A DNA stretch of 64,000 nucleotides from Phascolarctobacterium sp. (GCF_030531065.1 NZ_JAUNOQ010000007.1:62001-126000), one strand, 5' to 3'; shown: positions 25,332 to 34,147, counted from the stretch's first letter. Program-made: numbers and translations. The notes: a model not told the origin generated them from the sequence alone.

Positions 25332-28300
25332 ATGGTCAAAATGAAAACTATGGATGGCAACACAGCCGCTGCGTATATTTCTTACGCTTTTACCGATGTT
25401 GCCGCAATTTATCCCATTACGCCGTCCTCTCCCATGGCGGAGGTAGTAGACGAATGGTCTGCTCAAGGCAAAAAGAATATTTTTGGTCAATCGGTTAAGC
25501 TGTTGGAAATGCAGTCCGAGGCCGGCGCCTCCGGCGCAGTGCACGGTTCTCTGCAGTCCGGCGCACTGACGACTACCTATACTGCCTCCCAAGGCTTGCT
25601 GCTGATGATTCCTAATATGTATAAAATGGCTGGCGAACTGTTGCCGGCAGTCTTCCATGTATCTGCCCGTGCGCTGGCTACCAGCTCTCTGTCCATCTTC
25701 GGCGACCATCAGGACGTTATGGCCGCCCGTCAGACGGGCTTTGCCCTGTTGGCTGAAGGCAGTGTGCAGGAGGTTATGGATTTGGCCGGCGTAGCGCACT
25801 TATCCGCTATTAAAGGCCGCGTGCCCTTCCTCAATTTCTTTGACGGCTTCCGCACCTCCCACGAGATTCAAAAAATCGAGGTGCTGGATTACGACGATCT
25901 GGCTAAGCTGCTGGATAAGGACGCCGTCGCAGCGTTCCGTAAACGCGGCCTGAACCCGGATAATCCTGTTATCCGCGGCACGGCGCAGAACCCGGATATT
26001 TATTTCCAAACTCGCGAGGCTGTCAACAGCTATTATGAAAAGCTGCCGGAAATCGTAGAAGAGTACATGGGCAAAATAAAAGAGCTGACCGGCCGCGAAT
26101 ATCATCTGTTTAATTATTACGGCGCTGCCGACGCTGAAAATATCATCATTACCATGGGCTCCAGCACGGAAACCGCGCGCACCGTTGTGGAAGCGCTCAA
26201 CGCGCAGGGCCAGAAGGTCGGCGTGCTGTGCGTGCATCTGTACCGTCCTTTCAGCGTAAAGCATTTTATGGACGCTATTCCGCAGACTGTAAAGCGCATT
26301 GCCGTTCTGGACCGCACTAAAGAGCCCGGCTCCTTTGGCGAACCGCTGTATTTGGACGTGCGCGCAGCCTTCTACACCAGCGACCGCCAGCCGTTGATTA
26401 TCGGCGGTCGTTACGGCTTAGGCTCCAAGGATCTGCTGCCCGGCGACATCATGGCCGTATTTGATAATCTGGCTGCTGCCGAGCCGAAAAACAACTTCAC
26501 CATTTCCATTACCGACGATTTGTCCCATACCTCCCTGCCCAGAGTCGAGGGCGTGGACGTAACCGCTGCCGGCACTAAAGCCTGCAAGTTCTGGGGCTTG
26601 GGCAGCGACGGTACTGTCGGCGCTAATAAGAGCGCTATTAAAATCATCGGCGACCATACGGATATGTACGCTCAGGGCTATTTCTCCTACGATAGCAAAA
26701 AGTCCGGCGGCGTAACCGTTTCCCATCTGCGTTTCGGGCATACGCCGATCATGGCTCCGTATCTGATCGACAGAGCCGATTTTGTAGCCGTGCATAATCA
26801 GTCTTACGTTAACGGCTATGACGTTACCTCCGGCCTGAAAAAGGGCGGCACCTTCCTGCTCAACTGCACCTGGACTGCCGCAGAGCTGGATGAACAGCTT
26901 CCCGGTCAGCTGAAACGCTATATTGCCGAGAACGACATTAAATTCTATATTATCGACGCTGTGAAGATTGCGCAGGAGATCGGTCTGGGCGGCCGCATCA
27001 ATATGATTATGCAATCCGCTTTCTTCAAGCTGGCCGATATCATTCCTTTGGACGACGCTGTGAAGTACCTGAAGGACGCCGTAGAGCATTCCTATGGCAA
27101 GAAGGGCCAGAATGTTGTCGATATGAATAACGCCGCTATTGATCAGGGTATTAACGCTATCGTCCCCGTGGAGGTTCCCGCTTCCTGGGCCGAGGCTGCC
27201 GATACTCCCGTCGCCGCCGCTACCGGCAACGACTTTGTGGATAAGCTGCTGGTTCCCATGAATCGCCTGGAGGGCGACAAGCTGCCCGTCAGCGCCTTTA
27301 AGGATTATGCCGACGGCACCTTCCCCAGTGGCACCTCCGCTTATGAAAAACGCGGCATCGCTATCGACGTGCCCGAATGGCAGATCGACAGCTGCATTCA
27401 ATGCAACCAGTGCGCCTTTGTTTGCCCCCACGCAGCCATTCGTCCCGTACTGATGACCGAGGAAGAGGCTGCCAAGGCTCCGGCAACTTTGCCGTCCAAG
27501 CCTGCTATGGGCGTTAAGGGCATGAACTTTGCCATTACTATTTCGCCTTTGGACTGCACCGGCTGCGGCAACTGCGCTCAGGTTTGCCCGGCTCCCAAGG
27601 CTAAGGCTTTGGTTATGAAGCCGCTGGAAAGCCAGCTGTCTAAGACCGAGGCTTGGGAATACAGCCAGCACACCGTTGCGCCCAAGGCTAATCCTTTAAA
27701 TAAAAAGACCATGAAGGGCATTCAGTTTGAAAAGCCCTTGCTGGAGTTCAGCGGCGCCTGCGCAGGCTGCGGCGAAACTCCTTACGCTAAGCTGGTAACT
27801 CAGCTGGTAGGCGACCGGATGATGATTGCCAACGCTACGGGCTGCACCTCTATTTGGGGCGCGTCCGCTCCTTCCATGCCGTATACTAAAAACTGCAACG
27901 GGCACGGTCCCAGCTGGGCTAACTCCCTCTTTGAGGATAACGCCGAATACGGCTTGGGTATGTTCCTGGGCGTTAAGCAATCCCGCGAGCGCGTAGCCGC
28001 AATGATTAAGACTATGCCCCTGGAGCAGGCTCCCGCAGACCTGCGCGAGGCCGCTACCGCCTGGCTGGAGCATATGAACGAGAGCGAAGGCACTCGCGAG
28101 CGCGCCGACGCTTTGACCGCAGCTTTGGCAAAATACAAGGACGGCTGCGATAAATGCGCCGCTTTGTACGCTGAAAAGCAATTCTTCGTAAAACGCAGCC
28201 ACTGGATTTTCGGCGGCGACGGCTGGGCCTACGATATCGGCTACGGCGGTTTGGACCACGTTTTGGCTTCCGGCGAGAACGTTAACGTCATGGTCTTCGA

Positions 28301-28844
28301 TACCGAGGTTTATTCCAATACCGGCGGCCAATCCTCCAAATCCACTCCGACTGCCGCTATCGCCAAATTCGCTGCCAGCGGCAAAAAGACTAAGAAAAAA
28401 GATTTGGGCATGATGGCTATGAGCTACGGCTACGTTTACGTAGCGCAGGTAGCGATGGGCGCGGATAAGAACCAAACGCTGAAGGCTATCGCCGAGGCCG
28501 AGGCTTATGAAGGCCCGTCCCTGATTATCGCTTACGCGCCCTGCATCAACCACGGCTTGAAGGTAGGCATGGGCTGCAGCCAGCTGGAGGAAAAACGCGC
28601 TGTGGACTGCGGCTATTGGGCAACCTATCGTTACAATCCGGAGCTGAAGAACGCAGGCAAGAATCCGTTCATTCTGGATTCCAAAGAGCCGACGCAAAAC
28701 TTCCGCGAGTTCCTCATGGGCGAGGTTCGCTTCAGCTCCTTGCAGAAGATGTTCCCAGACACCGCCGAGGCTTTGTTTGAAAAGACGGAAAAGGACGCTA
28801 AGGAACGCCTGGACGGCTATAAAAAGCTGGCGGGTAAGGAATAA
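25332..28844 (+). CDS. nifJ: Pyruvate:ferredoxin (flavodoxin) oxidoreductase
   Basis: A 1170-residue single-chain PFOR that oxidises pyruvate to acetyl-CoA and CO2 and reduces ferredoxin or flavodoxin. Order of parts: pyruvate-binding N-domain (AYPITPSS-like IYPITPSSPMAEVVDEW), gamma domain, two 4Fe-4S motifs CIQCNQCAFVCPHA and CTGCGNCAQVCP, then the TPP domain with CAGCGETPY, IFGGDGWAYDIGYGGLDHV and YSNTGGQSSKSTP. Full length for the family. Strong codon bias suggests high expression. It sits directly beside the phage remnant, followed by a tiny cysteine-rich membrane protein. Confidence 0.96.
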   Translation: MVKMKTMDGNTAAAYISYAFTDVAAIYPITPSSPMAEVVDEWSAQGKKNIFGQSVKLLEMQSEAGASGAVHGSLQSGALTTTYTASQGLLLMIPNMYKMAGELLPAVFHVSARALATSSLSIFGDHQDVMAARQTGFALLAEGSVQEVMDLAGVAHLSAIKGRVPFLNFFDGFRTSHEIQKIEVLDYDDLAKLLDKDAVAAFRKRGLNPDNPVIRGTAQNPDIYFQTREAVNSYYEKLPEIVEEYMGKIKELTGREYHLFNYYGAADAENIIITMGSSTETARTVVEALNAQGQKVGVLCVHLYRPFSVKHFMDAIPQTVKRIAVLDRTKEPGSFGEPLYLDVRAAFYTSDRQPLIIGGRYGLGSKDLLPGDIMAVFDNLAAAEPKNNFTISITDDLSHTSLPRVEGVDVTAAGTKACKFWGLGSDGTVGANKSAIKIIGDHTDMYAQGYFSYDSKKSGGVTVSHLRFGHTPIMAPYLIDRADFVAVHNQSYVNGYDVTSGLKKGGTFLLNCTWTAAELDEQLPGQLKRYIAENDIKFYIIDAVKIAQEIGLGGRINMIMQSAFFKLADIIPLDDAVKYLKDAVEHSYGKKGQNVVDMNNAAIDQGINAIVPVEVPASWAEAADTPVAAATGNDFVDKLLVPMNRLEGDKLPVSAFKDYADGTFPSGTSAYEKRGIAIDVPEWQIDSCIQCNQCAFVCPHAAIRPVLMTEEEAAKAPATLPSKPAMGVKGMNFAITISPLDCTGCGNCAQVCPAPKAKALVMKPLESQLSKTEAWEYSQHTVAPKANPLNKKTMKGIQFEKPLLEFSGACAGCGETPYAKLVTQLVGDRMMIANATGCTSIWGASAPSMPYTKNCNGHGPSWANSLFEDNAEYGLGMFLGVKQSRERVAAMIKTMPLEQAPADLREAATAWLEHMNESEGTRERADALTAALAKYKDGCDKCAALYAEKQFFVKRSHWIFGGDGWAYDIGYGGLDHVLASGENVNVMVFDTEVYSNTGGQSSKSTPTAAIAKFAASGKKTKKKDLGMMAMSYGYVYVAQVAMGADKNQTLKAIAEAEAYEGPSLIIAYAPCINHGLKVGMGCSQLEEKRAVDCGYWATYRYNPELKNAGKNPFILDSKEPTQNFREFLMGEVRFSSLQKMFPDTAEALFEKTEKDAKERLDGYKKLAGKE

Positions 28845-28862
28845 AATTAAGGAGGCACGGCT

Positions 28863-29012
28863 ATGGCATATTATATCGCAGGGGCTGCAGTAGTCCTGCT
28901 GCTGGTGCTGGCGGCGCGCCGTTACTTTGGCAGAAAGTACGGCGGTTCGCGGCGCTGCGGCGGCTGTCAGGGCTGTCCCTATGCCAAGGGCTGTGCCTCC
29001 AATAAAAAATAA
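28863..29012 (+). CDS. Small cysteine-rich membrane protein (FeoB-associated type)
   Basis: A 49-residue protein. It has one N-terminal helix (YYIAGAAVVLLLVLAARRYF) and a C-terminal CGGCQGCPYAKGCA, that is, four cysteines spaced for a metal or Fe-S site. This layout is that of FeoB-associated Cys-rich membrane proteins, but no feo gene is nearby. The ATG at 28863 has AAGGAGG seven to nine bases before it, and the gene lies 18 bases after nifJ, so it is cotranscribed. A role linked to PFOR iron-sulfur supply is possible but unproven. Confidence 0.75.
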   Translation: MAYYIAGAAVVLLLVLAARRYFGRKYGGSRRCGGCQGCPYAKGCASNKK

Positions 29013-29027
29013 AATATCATTATATCA

Positions 29028-29142
29028 TTGACAAAATCAGCCATAAGATATATTCTTATAATACAGTTTGTTTACTGGCGCCAGTCAAGAACTGTAGTGT
29101 GAACCAACGCCGCAGCAAAAGCTTTGTCTGCGGCTTATTTTT
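29028..29142 (+). promoter_or_regulatory. alr leader: promoter, palindrome and terminator-like hairpin
   Basis: TTGACA (29028-29033) with TATTCT at 17 bases (29051-29056). Then a perfect 12-bp palindrome ACTGGCGCCAGT (29074-29085), and a hairpin GCCGCAG (29109-29115)/CTGCGGC (29128-29134) followed by TTATTTTTT. The hairpin either ends the nifJ-side transcript or attenuates alr. Confidence 0.5.
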
Positions 29143-29170
29143 TGAGAATCTTCAGGCGGGAGGCGATTAC

Positions 29171-30289
29171 ATGCATATTCAGCGCGGCGCGTGGGCAGAA
29201 ATTAATCTTGACGCTATAGCTCATAATGTGCAGACAGCCAAGGCCAATCTCAAGCCGACCACCAGGCTTTGCGCCGTGGTTAAGGCGGACGCTTACGGTC
29301 ATGGCGCGGTGCGCGTGGCTCAGGAGGCGGCGCGCAACGGAGCAGATTTTTTTGCCGTCGCTTTATTGCAGGAGGCTATTAAGCTGCGCGACGCGGGGAT
29401 TGACCAGCCCATTCTGGTGCTGGGCTCGTTGCTGCCGGAGGTAGCCGATATTTGCGTGCGCTACGATATCAGTCATGCGGTTTTTGACGAGGAAAGGCTG
29501 TACGCTTTAAATGAGGCGGCTGTCAGACTGCATAGCAGGGCGAAAATTCACATTGCCGTGGATACCGGTATGCACCGCATTGGCGTGCATGTGCGCGACG
29601 CCGGACGCTTTGCGAAGCTGGCCGCTTCGCTGCCGGGAATTTATATCGAAGGCGTTTTTTCTCATTTCGCTACGGCCGACGCCGACGATAAGCAGTATGC
29701 CGCGTATCAGTTTGCCCGCTTTCAGGAGGCTTTGGCTTTAATCGAAGCCGAGGGCGTGCATGTTCCTATCCGCCACATTGCCAACAGCGCGGCGCTGACG
29801 GAGCTGCAGGAATATCAGCTGGATATGGTGCGGCAGGGCATTACCCTGTACGGTCTGCATCCTGCGCATATGATAGATTGCTATAAGAATTTTGAGCCGG
29901 TCATGACGGTTAAAACCCAGGTCAGCTTTGTAAAAACGCTGCCTGCCGGTAATACCATCGGTTATGGCCGCACCTATACTACGCCCCGCACGAGCGTTAT
30001 CGCCACGGTGCCCATCGGCTATGCCGACGGCGTGAGCCGCCGCTTGTCCAATAAGGGCTATATGATGATTAACGGTATGCGGGCGCCCATTGTGGGCAAG
30101 GTCTGCATGGATCAGGTCATGCTGGACGTTACGGATATACCCGGCGTGCAGCTGGGCAGCGAGGTAGTCGTTTTCGGCGGCCGCGAGCTGCCGATGGAGC
30201 TGGTCGCTGAATGGGCGGATACTATTTGCTATGAAATAGTTTGCAATGTAAGTCCGCGAGTGCCGCGGGAATATGTGCGCGGCAATTAA
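29171..30289 (+). CDS. alr: Alanine racemase
   Basis: A 372-residue PLP enzyme interconverting L- and D-alanine for peptidoglycan. The PLP lysine lies in AVVKADAYGHG near residue 40; the family strings HIAVDTGMHRIGV, YGRTY and GKVCMDQVMLDVT are present. Start ATG at 29171 has GGGAGG upstream; the 24 codons before it overlap the leader hairpin. Standard length. The gene is followed by a short terminator. Confidence 0.95.
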   Translation: MHIQRGAWAEINLDAIAHNVQTAKANLKPTTRLCAVVKADAYGHGAVRVAQEAARNGADFFAVALLQEAIKLRDAGIDQPILVLGSLLPEVADICVRYDISHAVFDEERLYALNEAAVRLHSRAKIHIAVDTGMHRIGVHVRDAGRFAKLAASLPGIYIEGVFSHFATADADDKQYAAYQFARFQEALALIEAEGVHVPIRHIANSAALTELQEYQLDMVRQGITLYGLHPAHMIDCYKNFEPVMTVKTQVSFVKTLPAGNTIGYGRTYTTPRTSVIATVPIGYADGVSRRLSNKGYMMINGMRAPIVGKVCMDQVMLDVTDIPGVQLGSEVVVFGGRELPMELVAEWADTICYEIVCNVSPRVPREYVRGN

Positions 30290-30317
30290 AAACGCTTCAC
30301 GCAGACGGCGTTTTTAT
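30289..30317 (+). terminator. alr terminator
   Basis: AAAACGC after the stop pairs with GCGTTTTT about 12 bases later, followed by ATTTC. Confidence 0.6.
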
Positions 30318-30406
30318 TTCTTACGCTTTCCCTTATTTTATGGCTGCCGGAGGATTTTTCCAAAGGCAGTCCTTTTTTCTTTTTTTAAAATGAATTTACG
30401 CAAGCC

Positions 30407-30496
30407 AAAACGCAGAGAAAAATGTACCGGCCCCCGCAAAGTCAGACTTAAAAATCTGACGCTGGGAGGCCGCTACAAAGCTCTCTGCGTTTTTTA
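30407..30496 (+). ncRNA. Nested structured element with terminal T-run (candidate RNA)
   Basis: Three stems are nested: CGCAGAG (30411-30417) with CTCTGCG (30483-30489), GGCC with GGCC, and GTCAGA (30441-30446) with TCTGAC (30455-30460). Purine-rich internal loops lie between them, and TTTTTT follows the outer stem on the plus strand. It ends at the tenI stop on the other strand, so it may be that operon's 3' structure, a bidirectional terminator or an independent RNA. Confidence 0.45.
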
Positions 30497-31063
30497 TATT
30501 TGCATATAAGCCGACATAATGCAGGCTCCTGCCGCGCCGCAGGCCTGCAAATCCTGCCATTGCGCGGCGTTAAGCCCTACGCCGCCGATAGCGTAAACCG
30601 GCACGGGGCTGCTGCGGCAGATTTGGCGCAGAAAGTCCAGCCCCCGCGGCGGCAGGCCGGGCTTGCAGCCGGTGGCGTAAACGTGCCCGGCCACCAGCCG
30701 GGTCGCGCCGCATTGCACGGCTTGCCGCGCTTCCTCCAAACTGTGGACGGAAACGCCGATATCGCTGAAACAGCTGCGGTCGTATGGCGGCAGCGCAAGT
30801 AAATTTTTCAGCGGCAGGTGCAGACGGGTCACGCCCAGCCGCTGCGCCAGCCGCCAATGCCCGTGGAGAAAAATTTGCGCCGGCGTATCCTGAAAAATGC
30901 GCAGGGCTTGTTGCGCCAATGTTTCATATTCGGCGGCGGATAAATTTTTGGCGCGCAGTATTACGGCGTCGGGCGGACTTTGGCAGCTTAGCAGGCGCGT
31001 TAACTGCTCCGGGAGCGGACGCGGGCAGCAGGCGGCGTCGCTAACTGCGACGAGCTTAAACAT
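30494..31063 (-). CDS. tenI: TenI-like thiazole tautomerase
   Basis: A 189-residue TIM-barrel protein of the ThiE/TenI family. The strings IGVSVHSLEEA, GHVYATGCKPGLPPRGL and PVYAIGGV are closer to TenI (thiazole tautomerase) than to ThiE, which has a different phosphate- and pyrimidine-binding TPTK segment. TenI aromatises the thiazole made by ThiG. Start ATG at 31063 overlaps the thiH stop. A thiamine-phosphate synthase role is the alternative. Confidence 0.75.
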   Translation of the reverse strand: MFKLVAVSDAACCPRPLPEQLTRLLSCQSPPDAVILRAKNLSAAEYETLAQQALRIFQDTPAQIFLHGHWRLAQRLGVTRLHLPLKNLLALPPYDRSCFSDIGVSVHSLEEARQAVQCGATRLVAGHVYATGCKPGLPPRGLDFLRQICRSSPVPVYAIGGVGLNAAQWQDLQACGAAGACIMSAYMQI

Positions 31064-32279
31064 AAACGTACTCCGACATCACGGGCTGCAGGCCCAGCTT
31101 TTCCATGGCCGCGAAAATTTCCTCCAGGCTGCGCCCGTCGTCGATGGCGAATTGTTCGTCGCCTAATTCCTGCGCGACGCTGTGGCCGCCGATGCCCGTA
31201 TTGACGCCGGCGGAAATTTTATTGGCGGCGATGAGCATTAAATTATCGCGGACGCGGGCGCATTCCCTGCTGGACACGGTGATGGAGGCGAAGGGCAGGA
31301 ACAGGCGGTAGGCGCAGACCACTTGCAGAAGCTGGCGCTCGTGGACGTCCAGCGGCTTAATCTGCTCGTTGTTGACGATGGGACGCAGGCGCGGACAGGA
31401 CAGCGCGATTTCGGCGTGAGGGTACTGCCTCTGCACCAGATAAGCGTGGAGCCCGGCGGCGTAGGCGTCGCGGCGGAAATCGTCCAGCCCCAGCAGGGCG
31501 GCGAAGCCCACGCCGCGCATACCGCCGTGCAGCGCGCGCTCCTGTGTGTAAAAGCGGTAGGGGAAAACGCGCTTGTGCCCCGCCAGATGCAGCTGCGCGT
31601 ATTTGTCGCTATTATACGTTTCCTGAAAAACCGTGACGTAATCGGCGCCGCATTGGTGCAGATAAGCGTACTCGTCGCTGTTGACGGGATAAATTTCCAA
31701 GCCGACGACTTTGAAATATTTGCGGGCCAGCTGGCAGGCGCGGCCTATATATTCTACGCCGGACATTTTGCGGCTTTCGCCGGTTAAAATTAAAATTTCC
31801 TGCATACCGGTGGCGGCGATGGCGGCCATTTCGCGCTTTATTTGTTCCTCGTCGAGCCGCGCGCGGCAAATAGCGTTATGGCTGTTAAAGCCGCAGTAAA
31901 CGCAGTAATTTTCGCAGTAATTGGCGATGTACAGCGGCGTAAAGAAATGCACGGAGTTGCCGAAGTAACGCCTGCGCTCGGCTTGAGCCTTCTGCGCTAT
32001 TTCCTCCAGCAGCGGCAGGGCGGCGGGGGACAGCAGCGCGGCGAAATCCTCCGGCGTGCGCCGGTCGTGCGCTAAGGCTCGCCGCACGTCGGCGGCGGTA
32101 TATTTTTGATAAGCGTACTCCCTGCGTTGGCGGCAGACCTGCTCCAGCATAGCGGATTCTAAAACCTCCATGCCCTCCTGATACGCCATGTGGTCGGGCA
32201 GATCGCGAGCGCTGAACCGGGCGGCAGCATCGCTGTAAATACTGTCGTTAAAAAATTTATCGTCCGTAATATTTTTCAT
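31056..32279 (-). CDS. thiH: 2-iminoacetate synthase (tyrosine lyase)
   Basis: A 407-residue radical SAM enzyme that splits tyrosine to dehydroglycine for the thiazole ring, the anaerobic alternative to ThiO. The 4Fe-4S motif is CENYCVYCGF (CxxxCxxC) near residue 95. The C-terminal part has INAGVNTGIGGHSVAQELGDEQF-like ThiH sequence. Start ATG at 32279 lies within GAGGTGCGCTATG and overlaps the thiG stop. Confidence 0.92.
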   Translation of the reverse strand: MKNITDDKFFNDSIYSDAAARFSARDLPDHMAYQEGMEVLESAMLEQVCRQRREYAYQKYTAADVRRALAHDRRTPEDFAALLSPAALPLLEEIAQKAQAERRRYFGNSVHFFTPLYIANYCENYCVYCGFNSHNAICRARLDEEQIKREMAAIAATGMQEILILTGESRKMSGVEYIGRACQLARKYFKVVGLEIYPVNSDEYAYLHQCGADYVTVFQETYNSDKYAQLHLAGHKRVFPYRFYTQERALHGGMRGVGFAALLGLDDFRRDAYAAGLHAYLVQRQYPHAEIALSCPRLRPIVNNEQIKPLDVHERQLLQVVCAYRLFLPFASITVSSRECARVRDNLMLIAANKISAGVNTGIGGHSVAQELGDEQFAIDDGRSLEEIFAAMEKLGLQPVMSEYVYV

Positions 32280-32287
32280 AGCGCACC

Positions 32288-33052
32288 TCAATCCCGCAAG
32301 AAGCCGGTCAAGGGCGAGGAGGCTTTGGCGCTGCCGCGCACCTCGCCCAAGCCTGCCAGATAGGCCTGCCGTCCGGCTGCGACGGCCTGCTTAAAGGCGG
32401 CGGCCATCAACGCGATATCGCCCGCGCTGGCGATAGCCGTGTTGGCCATGATGGCGGCGGCTCCCATTTCCATGGCTTCGCAGGCCTGGGAGGGGCGGCC
32501 GATGCCTGCGTCCACGATTAAAGGCAAATCTATTTCGGCCAGCAAAATTTTAAGAAAATCCTTCGTGCAAAGTCCCTGGTTGGAACCGATGGGCGCGCCC
32601 AGGGGCATGATGCAGGCGGCGCCCGCGTCGCGCAGCTGCCGAGCCGTCGTCAAATCGGGATACATATAGGGCATGACGATGAAGCCTTCCTTAGCCAAGG
32701 CTTCCGTGGCCTTTACTGTTTCGTAATTATCCGGTAGCAGATATTTGCTGTCGCTGACGACTTCGACCTTCACGAAATCCGTTTGGCACAGCTCTCGCGC
32801 CAAACGGGCAATGCGCACGGCTTCGTCGGCGTTGCGCGCGCCCGAAGTGTTGGGCAGCAGCGTAACGTGGGGCGGCACGTAATCTAAAATATTGGCCAGC
32901 TCGCCGCCGTTGGCTCGGCGCAGAGCCAGCGTCAGCAGTTCTGCGTCGGCCTGTTCCACGGCGGCTTTGATGAGCTCCAAAGAATATTTGCCGGAGCCTA
33001 AAATAAAACGGGAGGAAAAGGCGCGGCCTCCCAAAATCAGCTTGTCTTCCAT
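32288..33052 (-). CDS. thiG: Thiazole synthase
   Basis: A 254-residue ThiG. It condenses deoxyxylulose phosphate, dehydroglycine and ThiS thiocarboxylate into the thiazole. Motifs: [55 protein letters not shown] and [11 protein letters not shown]. Start ATG at 33052 has GGAGG in the thiF tail. Translationally linked to thiF and thiH. Confidence 0.95.
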   Translation of the reverse strand: MEDKLILGGRAFSSRFILGSGKYSLELIKAAVEQADAELLTLALRRANGGELANILDYVPPHVTLLPNTSGARNADEAVRIARLARELCQTDFVKVEVVSDSKYLLPDNYETVKATEALAKEGFIVMPYMYPDLTTARQLRDAGAACIMPLGAPIGSNQGLCTKDFLKILLAEIDLPLIVDAGIGRPSQACEAMEMGAAAIMANTAIASAGDIALMAAAFKQAVAAGRQAYLAGLGEVRGSAKASSPLTGFLRD

Positions 33053-33682
33053 TTATTCATCCTCCAAATCTAAAAGTAAACGGGCGACAGTAAGCGCCTG
33101 GTGCGCGGCGGCAAGTCCCACGCGAGCGCCGCACAGGGGCAAAGCGTCTATGGAGCTGCTGCCGTCGCCGCAAAGATACAAACGCCGGGTTATGCGCCGC
33201 GTCCGAATTTCGTTGCCGCTGCCAAAACCGGCGATGCCGGAAGCGGCTACGATTTTCGTATCTGGCAGAGAATCGATAACGCCGTTGACCAGCATGGCTT
33301 TGCTGGCCGCGTTATCCAACGCTTCGCAGACGATATCGGCCTTGGCTAACAGCCGGGGAATATTTTCCTCCGTTAGCTTAACGTTGCAGGACTGATAATC
33401 GCCCCAGGGGTTGATGCGCAGCAGACGCTCGCGCAAAGCTTCCGCCTTATAGCGGCCGATATCCTCCCAAAAATAATACTGGCGGTTTAAATTACCTGGC
33501 TCCACCTTGTCAAAGTCGATGAACAGCAAATGGCCCACGCCTAAGCGGGCCAGCCACGCCGCCGCATTGCTGCCTAAGCCGCCGCAGCCGGCCACGGCAA
33601 CCACGGCCTGCTGCAGCCTGCGCCGTTGGGATGCGGTTAAGCCCTTTTGCAGCGCGTCCTGTAGTTCTGTTGGCGTCAGCAT
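33053..33682 (-). CDS. thiF: ThiF-type sulfur-carrier adenylyltransferase
   Basis: A 209-residue E1-like enzyme that adenylates the ThiS C-terminus. Nucleotide-binding motif VAVAGCGGLGSNAAAWLARLGVG and IDFDKVEPGNLNRQYYF are clear, followed by CEALDNAASKAMLVN. Shorter than E. coli ThiF and without its C-terminal zinc cysteines, as in the shorter ThiF forms. The ATG at 33682 follows GGAGGAGG, directly after the thiS stop. Confidence 0.9.
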   Translation of the reverse strand: MLTPTELQDALQKGLTASQRRRLQQAVVAVAGCGGLGSNAAAWLARLGVGHLLFIDFDKVEPGNLNRQYYFWEDIGRYKAEALRERLLRINPWGDYQSCNVKLTEENIPRLLAKADIVCEALDNAASKAMLVNGVIDSLPDTKIVAASGIAGFGSGNEIRTRRITRRLYLCGDGSSSIDALPLCGARVGLAAAHQALTVARLLLDLEDE

Positions 33683-33683
33683 T

Positions 33684-33878
33684 TTAACCTCCTCCCACAA
33701 AGCTGACGATTTCCAAACGGTCGGCGTCGGTAATAATCGTACCGGCGTAGTCGCTGCGCTTGACGATAACGCCGCCGCGTTCCACCGCTACCAGCTGGGG
33801 CCTGTAGCCTTGTTCCTGCAATAATTCCAGCAGCGTTACGGGCTGGGGCAAAAAAATATTTTGTCCGTTAAGTACCAT
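33684..33878 (-). CDS. thiS: Sulfur carrier protein ThiS
   Basis: A 64-residue ubiquitin-fold carrier: MVLNGQNIFLPQPVTLLELL start and the essential C-terminal Gly-Gly (FVGGG). ATG at 33878 follows AAAGGAG. First gene of thiSFGH-tenI, downstream of an attenuator-like hairpin. Confidence 0.92.
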   Translation of the reverse strand: MVLNGQNIFLPQPVTLLELLQEQGYRPQLVAVERGGVIVKRSDYAGTIITDADRLEIVSFVGGG

Positions 33879-33904
33879 GGCACATCTCCTTTCGCAAAAC
33901 AAAA

Positions 33905-33953
33905 AAGCTCATGAAGCAGCTACACCCGCGGTGGTGTACCCCTTCATGAGCTT
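33905..33953 (-). promoter_or_regulatory. Attenuator-like hairpin in the thiS leader
   Basis: On the minus strand AAGCTCATGAAG pairs perfectly with CTTCATGAGCTT (12 bp), with an inner TACACC/GGTGTA stem, followed by T6. Just upstream, TGAGC-CAGAA-GCTCA can form a small stem that uses the same GCTCA, so two structures exclude each other. The promoter lies only about 35 bases before. No TPP riboswitch core was found. Confidence 0.65.
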
Positions 33954-33990
33954 CTGGCTCACTCTCAAAATAATATGCAATTATATTTTT

Positions 33991-34019
33991 ATTATAGGCG
34001 ATATTGTCGTGCGCGTCAA
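33991..34019 (-). promoter_or_regulatory. Promoter of the thi operon
   Basis: Minus-strand TTGACG (34014-34019), exact 17-base spacer, TATAAT (33991-33996). Confidence 0.75.
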
Positions 34020-34047
34020 GACGGCGGGACGTTGTGTTGCAAAGATA

Positions 34048-34113
34048 GTTTTTAAGCTTCCCCTCGCAAAACGCGAGGGGAAAAACATATTCGCTATAAA
34101 ATAAAGCTTCGGC
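34048..34113. repeat. Dispersed intergenic repeat, copy 1
   Basis: Contains CCCCTCGC/GCGAGGGG hairpin (34060-34080), then ATTCGCTATAAAATAAAGCTT. It closely resembles 36771-36835, roughly 80% by eye. Confidence 0.6.
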
Positions 34114-34147
34114 GTACTGCCCTTTCCGTGTGCCGAAGCTTTCTTTT
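34103..34147 (+). terminator. Strong hairpin terminator in the thiS-hydrolase gap
   Basis: AAAGCTTCGGC (34103-34113) pairs perfectly with GCCGAAGCTTT (34132-34142), followed by CTTTTT. No gene ends just before it, so it may end readthrough or belong to the repeat. Confidence 0.6.

Noticed and set aside
25445-26647. Minus-strand frames inside nifJ
   Set aside because: Shadows produced by GC-rich third codon positions in the real gene.
27696-28697. 333-residue minus-strand frame inside nifJ
   Set aside because: Mirror of a strongly biased coding gene; no independent start or conservation evidence.
33905-33985. TPP riboswitch or T-box before thiS
   Set aside because: The TPP core (CTGAGA and the CCAGCG part) is missing. 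The CACCGCGG resemblance to a T-box lies in a terminator loop and lacks the rest of the motif.
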